From positions 1-34,724 of the forward strand of contig NZ_LDJJ01000034.1 of NCBI RefSeq assembly GCF_001431465.1: a stretch of DNA of 34,724 bases, read 5' to 3'. A model generated the notes under the pieces. It was not told the DNA's origin and did not search any database. It saw only the letters and a program-made list of their open reading frames with translations. The first letter of the stretch is position 1, and every line of letters starts with the position of its first letter. Positions 31,128 to 34,724 of the stretch are shown here, one piece after another. Origin of the DNA: Stenotrophomonas terrae (GTDB lineage: Bacteria > Pseudomonadota > Gammaproteobacteria > Xanthomonadales > Xanthomonadaceae). Made by a program: the position numbers and the translations under genes.

Positions 31128-31970
31128 TCAAGCCGGCCAACGCCCCAAGGTCACCCGGTCGCGCTGCTCCAGATCCTGCACGGTCTGTGCTTCCACGAAA
31201 CCTGCCTGCTCGAGCAAGGCGCGGATCGCCGGCCCCTGGTCCCAGCCGTGCTCCATCAGCAGCCAGCCGCCCGGCACCAGATGTTCGTGTGCGCCGGCGA
31301 CAATCTCGCGGATGGCATCCAGCCCGTCTGCACCCGAGGCCAGTGCCGGAGGCGGCTCGAAGCGCAGGTCGCCCTGTACCAGATGCGGGTCACCTGCAGC
31401 GATGTACGGCGGGTTGCTGACGATCATGTCGAAGCGGTCCGCACCCAGCGCCGCATACCAGTGCCCACGCCGGAACCATACATTTTCCAGGCCATGTGCC
31501 TGTGCGTTCTTCACCGCTACCGCCAGCGCCGGGCCCAGTACGTCAGTGGCCATCACCGTGGCCAGCGGCCGCTCGCTGGCGATGGACAAGGCAATCGCGC
31601 CGCTGCCGGTGCCCATGTCGGCCACCCGCAGCATCTCGTCGGCCGGCAGCCGGGCCAACGCCTGCTCGACCAGCAGCTCGGTCTCCGGGCGCGGGATCAA
31701 CGTGGCGGTATTGACCTGCAGGTCCAGCGTCCAGAAGCCGCGACGGCCGGTCAGATAGGCCAGCGGGTGGCCCTCGGCGCGCCGCGCCAGCAGTACCTCG
31801 AAGCGCTCCCGGCTGTCGGCGTCCACGACATCGGTGGCATGGGCGAACAGCCAGGCCCGTTCCACGCCCAGCACGTGGATCAGCAACTGCTCGGCCTCAT
31901 GGCGGGCATCTTCGCCCGGCAGGCGCGCAGCGGCCTCCCGCAACAGCTCGGCAACCTTCAACGTGGACAC
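31128..31970 (-). CDS. prmC: Release factor glutamine N5-methyltransferase
   Basis: A 280-aa SAM-dependent methyltransferase that modifies the GGQ glutamine of peptide release factors RF1 and RF2. Features: an N-terminal helical RF-binding domain, [22 protein letters not shown], the SAM loop [16 protein letters not shown] and the catalytic [13 protein letters not shown] 31970 is chosen because AGAGGT lies 6 bases upstream; the frame could extend to a TTG at 31991. No prfA is adjacent here, unlike the E. coli arrangement. It is divergent from ahpC. Confidence 0.94.
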   Translation of the reverse strand: MSTLKVAELLREAAARLPGEDARHEAEQLLIHVLGVERAWLFAHATDVVDADSRERFEVLLARRAEGHPLAYLTGRRGFWTLDLQVNTATLIPRPETELLVEQALARLPADEMLRVADMGTGSGAIALSIASERPLATVMATDVLGPALAVAVKNAQAHGLENVWFRRGHWYAALGADRFDMIVSNPPYIAAGDPHLVQGDLRFEPPPALASGADGLDAIREIVAGAHEHLVPGGWLLMEHGWDQGPAIRALLEQAGFVEAQTVQDLEQRDRVTLGRWPA

Positions 31971-32042
31971 TTCATTACCTCTTCGCTGCAAGTTTCAGGA
32001 CGGCGAGGATAGTCAGCGCGCTCGCCCCTGCCTACCGCCATC

Positions 32043-32058
32043 ATCCTTGCTCAAGGAT
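32043..32058. promoter_or_regulatory. Operator-like dyad upstream of prmC
   Basis: ATCCTTG and CAAGGAT form a perfect 7-bp inverted repeat around CT, 73 bases before the prmC start and well upstream of ahpC. There is no T-run, so it is not a terminator. The binding factor is unknown. Confidence 0.35.
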
Positions 32059-32160
32059 TAATCCCATCTATGCCGGGCCGTTCAGCCAGGCCTTGGACGG
32101 CTTGGAAAGCCCGCAAAGCACCCGATATCAGGCCTTGAGGCGGGCTTATGGCGTCGATTG

Positions 32161-32223
32161 ATAGGTTTTATCTATTGATACGATGCATCCAATTCATTTG
32201 TTTTATTAGTTTCTGCCTATTAG
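32161..32223 (+). promoter_or_regulatory. OxyR-type operator and promoter of ahpC
   Basis: ATAG (32161-32164), N7, CTAT (32172-32175), N7, ATGC (32183), N7, TCAT (32194). The tetramers fall at the 11-base register of the OxyR consensus ATAG-N7-CTAT-N7-ATAG-N7-CTAT; the first half is perfect and the second half is 2 of 4 in each block. A -10-like TATTAG lies at 32218-32223, with CATTTG at 32195-32200 as a weak -35 adjoining the site, consistent with OxyR activation. Confidence 0.7.
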
Positions 32224-32270
32224 TCTTGCTCCATCGATTCACCCAGCCCTACCACCCAAGAGGAAACTTC

Positions 32271-32834
32271 ATGTCCCTTATCAACACCCAGGTCCAGCCG
32301 TTCAAGGTCAATGCTTTCCACAACGGCAAGTTCATTGAAGTCACCGAAGAGTCGCTGAAGGGCAAGTGGTCGGTCCTGATCTTCATGCCGGCCGCATTCA
32401 CCTTCAACTGCCCGACCGAAATTGAAGACGCCGCCGAGAACTATGCCGAGTTCCAGAAGGCCGGTACCGAGGTCTACATCGTGACCACCGATACCCATTT
32501 CTCGCACAAGGTGTGGCACGAAACCTCGCCGGCCGTGGGCAAGGCCAAGTTCCCGCTGATCGGCGACCCGACCCACCAGCTGACCAACGCTTTCGGCGTG
32601 CACATTCCGGAAGAAGGCCTGGCCCTGCGCGGCACCTTCGTGATCAACCCGGAAGGCGTGATCAAGACCATGGAAGTGCATTCCAACGAGATCGCCCGTG
32701 ACGTCTCCGAGACCCTGCGCAAGCTGAAGGCTGCCCAGTTCACCGCCGCCAACCCGAACCAGGTTTGCCCGGCCAAGTGGAAGGAAGGCGAGAAGACCCT
32801 GGCGCCGTCGCTGGACCTGGTCGGCAAGATCTAA
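32271..32834 (+). CDS. ahpC: Alkyl hydroperoxide reductase peroxiredoxin subunit
   Basis: A 187-aa typical 2-Cys peroxiredoxin. Peroxidatic Cys47 lies in FTFNCPTE and resolving Cys166 in NQVCPAKW. It reduces H2O2, organic peroxides and possibly peroxynitrite, and is recycled by AhpF encoded just downstream. The ATG at 32271 has AAGAGGAAA upstream; the longer open frame to 32148 is not supported. The OxyR-type site sits about 75-110 bases before the start. In xanthomonads ahpC-ahpF is often followed by oxyR; that region lies beyond the window. Confidence 0.96.
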   Translation: MSLINTQVQPFKVNAFHNGKFIEVTEESLKGKWSVLIFMPAAFTFNCPTEIEDAAENYAEFQKAGTEVYIVTTDTHFSHKVWHETSPAVGKAKFPLIGDPTHQLTNAFGVHIPEEGLALRGTFVINPEGVIKTMEVHSNEIARDVSETLRKLKAAQFTAANPNQVCPAKWKEGEKTLAPSLDLVGKI

Positions 32835-32848
32835 AGCCGTACCGCACT

Positions 32849-32949
32849 CCCACCCCGCCCTCGCGGCGGGTGTGGGGGTGAACCGCAGACTGTTTGACGC
32901 CAGCCAGCACGGCGCCAGCCAGCCGAGCAAGCAGGCTGCGGTTCACCCC
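32849..32949 (+). other. Structured spacer between ahpC and ahpF
   Basis: It has two elements. A GC-rich hairpin (CCCACCCCGCC with GGCGGGTGTGGG, one bulge) lies at about 32849-32876. A perfect 14-bp inverted repeat GGGGTGAACCGCAG (32875-32888) / CTGCGGTTCACCCC (32936-32949) encloses 47 bases. There is no T-run, so readthrough or mRNA processing between the two genes is possible. Confidence 0.75.
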
Positions 32950-33032
32950 TACTTTCCAAGGCGACCTGCCCCCACGCAGTGACGTCACTCCCTAGTATTG
33001 CCTCGACGTTTTGCCTCGATAGGAGATTGTCC

Positions 33033-34625
33033 ATGTTGGATGCCAACCTGCAGACCCAGCTCAAGACCTACCTGGAACGGGTTACCCGCCCGATCCACAT
33101 CACCGCGCACGCCGATGACGGCGAAAAGTCGCAGGAGATGATGGAGCTGCTCAACACGCTGGTTACCCTGTCGGACAAGATCACGCTGGACGTGCGCCGT
33201 GACGGCCAGGGCCGCGTGCCTTCGTTCGACCTGGACAGCCCGGGCCAGAACATCGGACTGAGCTTCGCCGGCCTGCCGATGGGCCACGAGTTCACCTCCT
33301 TCGTGCTGGCCCTGCTGCAGGTCGGCGGCCATCCGTCCAAGGAATCGGCCGAGCTGCTGGAGCAGATCCGCGACCTGAAGGGCGAATACCGCTTTGAAAC
33401 CTATTTCTCGCTGTCCTGCCAGAACTGCCCGGATGTGGTGCAGGCGCTGAACCTGGCCGCGGTGCTGAACCCCAACATCACCCACGTCGCCATCGACGGC
33501 GCCCTGTTCCAGGACGAGGTCGAGCAACGCCAGGTGATGTCGGTGCCGACCGTCTACCTCAACGGTGAAGTATTCGACCAGGGCCGCATGAGCCTGGAGC
33601 AGATCGTCGCCAAGCTGGACACCGGCGCCGCTGCCCGTGAGGCCGAGAAGATCAAAGCCAAGGATGCCTTCGACGTGCTGGTGGTGGGTGGTGGCCCGGC
33701 CGGTGCCGCTGCGGCGATCTATGCCGCACGCAAGGGCATCCGCACCGGTGTTGCTGCCGAGCGTTTCGGCGGCCAGGTGCTGGACACCATGGCGATCGAG
33801 AACTTCATCTCGGTGCAGCACACCGAAGGCCCGAAGCTGGCCGCCGCGCTGGAAGCCCACGTACGTGAGTACGAGGTCGACATCATGAACCTGCAGCGCG
33901 CCACCAAGCTGGTGCCGGCCGGTGCCGATGGTCTGGTCGAAGTGCAGCTGGAAAACGGCGCTTCGCTGAAGTCCAAGACGGTGATCCTGTCCACCGGCGC
34001 ACGCTGGCGGCAGATGAACGTTCCGGGCGAGAACGAGTACCGCAACAAGGGCGTGGCCTACTGCCCGCATTGCGACGGCCCGCTGTTCAAGGGCAAGCGC
34101 GTGGCGGTGATCGGCGGCGGCAACTCCGGCGTGGAAGCGGCCATCGATCTGGCCGGTATCGTCAGCCACGTCACCGTGTTCGAGTTCGACAGCAAGCTGC
34201 GCGCCGACCAGGTGCTGCAGGCCAAGCTCAACAGCTTGCCCAACGTGAAGGTGGTGCTCAATGCACAGACCACCGAAGTGCTGGGCGACGGCCAGAAGGT
34301 CAATGGCCTGGTCTATACCGACCGCGTCGGTGGCGATTCGCACCGGGTCGAGCTGGAAGGCATCTTCGTGCAGATCGGCCTGCTGCCGAACACCGAGTGG
34401 CTGCGAGGCACGGTGGAGCTGAGCGGTCGTGGCGAGATCATCATCGATGACCGCGGCCAGACCAATGTGCCGGGCGTGTTTGCTGCCGGTGACTGCACCA
34501 CGGTGCCGTACAAGCAGATCGTCATCGCGATGGGCGCCGGTTCGACTGCCGCACTCAGTGCCTTCGATCATCTGATCCGCACACCGGTGCTGCAGCCGGC
34601 AGCGGTAGAGGCTGAAATCGCCTGA
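33033..34625 (+). CDS. ahpF: Alkyl hydroperoxide reductase flavoprotein subunit
   Basis: A 530-aa FAD enzyme that transfers electrons from NADH to AhpC. The N-terminal tandem thioredoxin-like domain (1-200) has the redox pair Cys129-Cys132 (SCQNCP). The C-terminal thioredoxin-reductase-like part has the FAD motif [19 protein letters not shown], the redox pair Cys344-Cys347 (YCPHCDG), the NAD motif [19 protein letters not shown] and the closing [16 protein letters not shown] 33033 has AGGAG 7 bases upstream. It lies 198 bases after ahpC, so it could share the OxyR-driven transcript or have an extra promoter. Full length and intact. Confidence 0.97.
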   Translation: MLDANLQTQLKTYLERVTRPIHITAHADDGEKSQEMMELLNTLVTLSDKITLDVRRDGQGRVPSFDLDSPGQNIGLSFAGLPMGHEFTSFVLALLQVGGHPSKESAELLEQIRDLKGEYRFETYFSLSCQNCPDVVQALNLAAVLNPNITHVAIDGALFQDEVEQRQVMSVPTVYLNGEVFDQGRMSLEQIVAKLDTGAAAREAEKIKAKDAFDVLVVGGGPAGAAAAIYAARKGIRTGVAAERFGGQVLDTMAIENFISVQHTEGPKLAAALEAHVREYEVDIMNLQRATKLVPAGADGLVEVQLENGASLKSKTVILSTGARWRQMNVPGENEYRNKGVAYCPHCDGPLFKGKRVAVIGGGNSGVEAAIDLAGIVSHVTVFEFDSKLRADQVLQAKLNSLPNVKVVLNAQTTEVLGDGQKVNGLVYTDRVGGDSHRVELEGIFVQIGLLPNTEWLRGTVELSGRGEIIIDDRGQTNVPGVFAAGDCTTVPYKQIVIAMGAGSTAALSAFDHLIRTPVLQPAAVEAEIA

Positions 34626-34633
34626 TGTACAAA

Positions 34634-34661
34634 GCCCCTCTCCCTCTGGGGTGAGAGGGGC
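34634..34661 (+). terminator. Probable terminator hairpin of ahpF
   Basis: GCCCCTCTC (34634-34642) and GAGAGGGGC (34653-34661) form a 9-bp stem with a 10-base loop, followed by AGTTTG. The T-run is short, so intrinsic termination may be weak. It begins 8 bases after the ahpF stop. Confidence 0.6.
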
Positions 34662-34695
34662 AGTTTGCGAACCACCGGTTCGCTGTCCCACGAAC

Positions 34696-34717
34696 GCCCC
34701 CGCGTCAGCGCGGGGGC
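34696..34717. other. GC-rich hairpin at the window edge
   Basis: GCCCCCGCG (34696-34704) and CGCGGGGGC (34709-34717) pair around TCAG. The sequence beyond is cut by the window, so its role (second terminator or repeat) cannot be judged. Confidence 0.5.
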
Positions 34718-34724
34718 CGGGGCG

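Noticed and set aside
32985..34691. Minus-strand open frame (568 codons) opposite ahpF
   Set aside because: Complete overlap with an unmistakable ahpF; the translation is a shadow.
1..34724. Insertion sequence, prophage or integrative element
   Set aside because: No transposase, integrase, phage gene, tRNA attachment site or long terminal repeat was found; only short REP/SMAG-type repeats.

Overview
The window is a chromosomal segment of a high-GC gammaproteobacterium of the Xanthomonadaceae/Lysobacteraceae, most likely Stenotrophomonas. This rests on the many GTAG-headed palindromes of the GTAGTGCCGAGCCATGCTCGGC type, which match the SMAG/REP elements known from Stenotrophomonas maltophilia. 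Family-typical genes support it: a SufT-type DUF59 protein, a 314-aa proline iminopeptidase with Ser110, a three-part transhydrogenase, and ahpC-ahpF with an OxyR-type site. Assignment to genus is an inference.

Layout. 1-536: 3' end of serA, SMAG/REP palindromes and an eight-copy heptamer array. 537-1502: a one-domain asparaginase directly abutted by ybaK. 1585-6261: two tandem paralogous secreted subtilases (S8 + PPC + P domain), minus strand. 6595-8345: ilvE and sufT, minus strand. 8453-8875: a small membrane protein. 9030-17297: an accessory-looking block with a TonB-dependent receptor, a prolyl-4-hydroxylase-like 2OG-Fe(II) oxygenase, a convergent TPR-sulfotransferase, a candidate structured small RNA with its own terminator, and two paralogous AraC-type regulators. 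17314-22547: proton-translocating transhydrogenase genes (pntB, an unknown membrane gene, pntA2; then pntA1), split by an oppositely oriented sigma factor/single-TM protein/DUF3106 operon and a duplicated repeat cluster. 22635-24935: a DUF1631 protein. 25247-28104: four translationally coupled genes (nitroreductase, 5'-3' exonuclease, Nudix hydrolase, N-formylglutamate amidohydrolase). 28101-28622: a duplicated 83-bp composite repeat, a DnaA-box pair and further SMAG elements. 28636-31970: proline iminopeptidase, a secreted erythromycin-esterase-like protein and prmC, minus strand. 32161-34661: the peroxide-defence pair ahpC-ahpF.

How genes may work together. AhpC and AhpF form one peroxidase system, with a good OxyR operator upstream. 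PntA1, PntA2 and PntB form one membrane enzyme encoded in two separated pieces. The most unusual neighbourhood is the receptor, hydroxylase, sulfotransferase and AraC block. Two cytoplasmic modifying enzymes of eukaryote-like type (P4H-like and tyrosylprotein-sulfotransferase-like) sit beside an outer-membrane receptor and a pair of dedicated-looking regulators. A joint modification or uptake role is an inference from gene order only.

Many long antisense ORFs exist because of the high GC content. They were treated as shadows of the listed genes.
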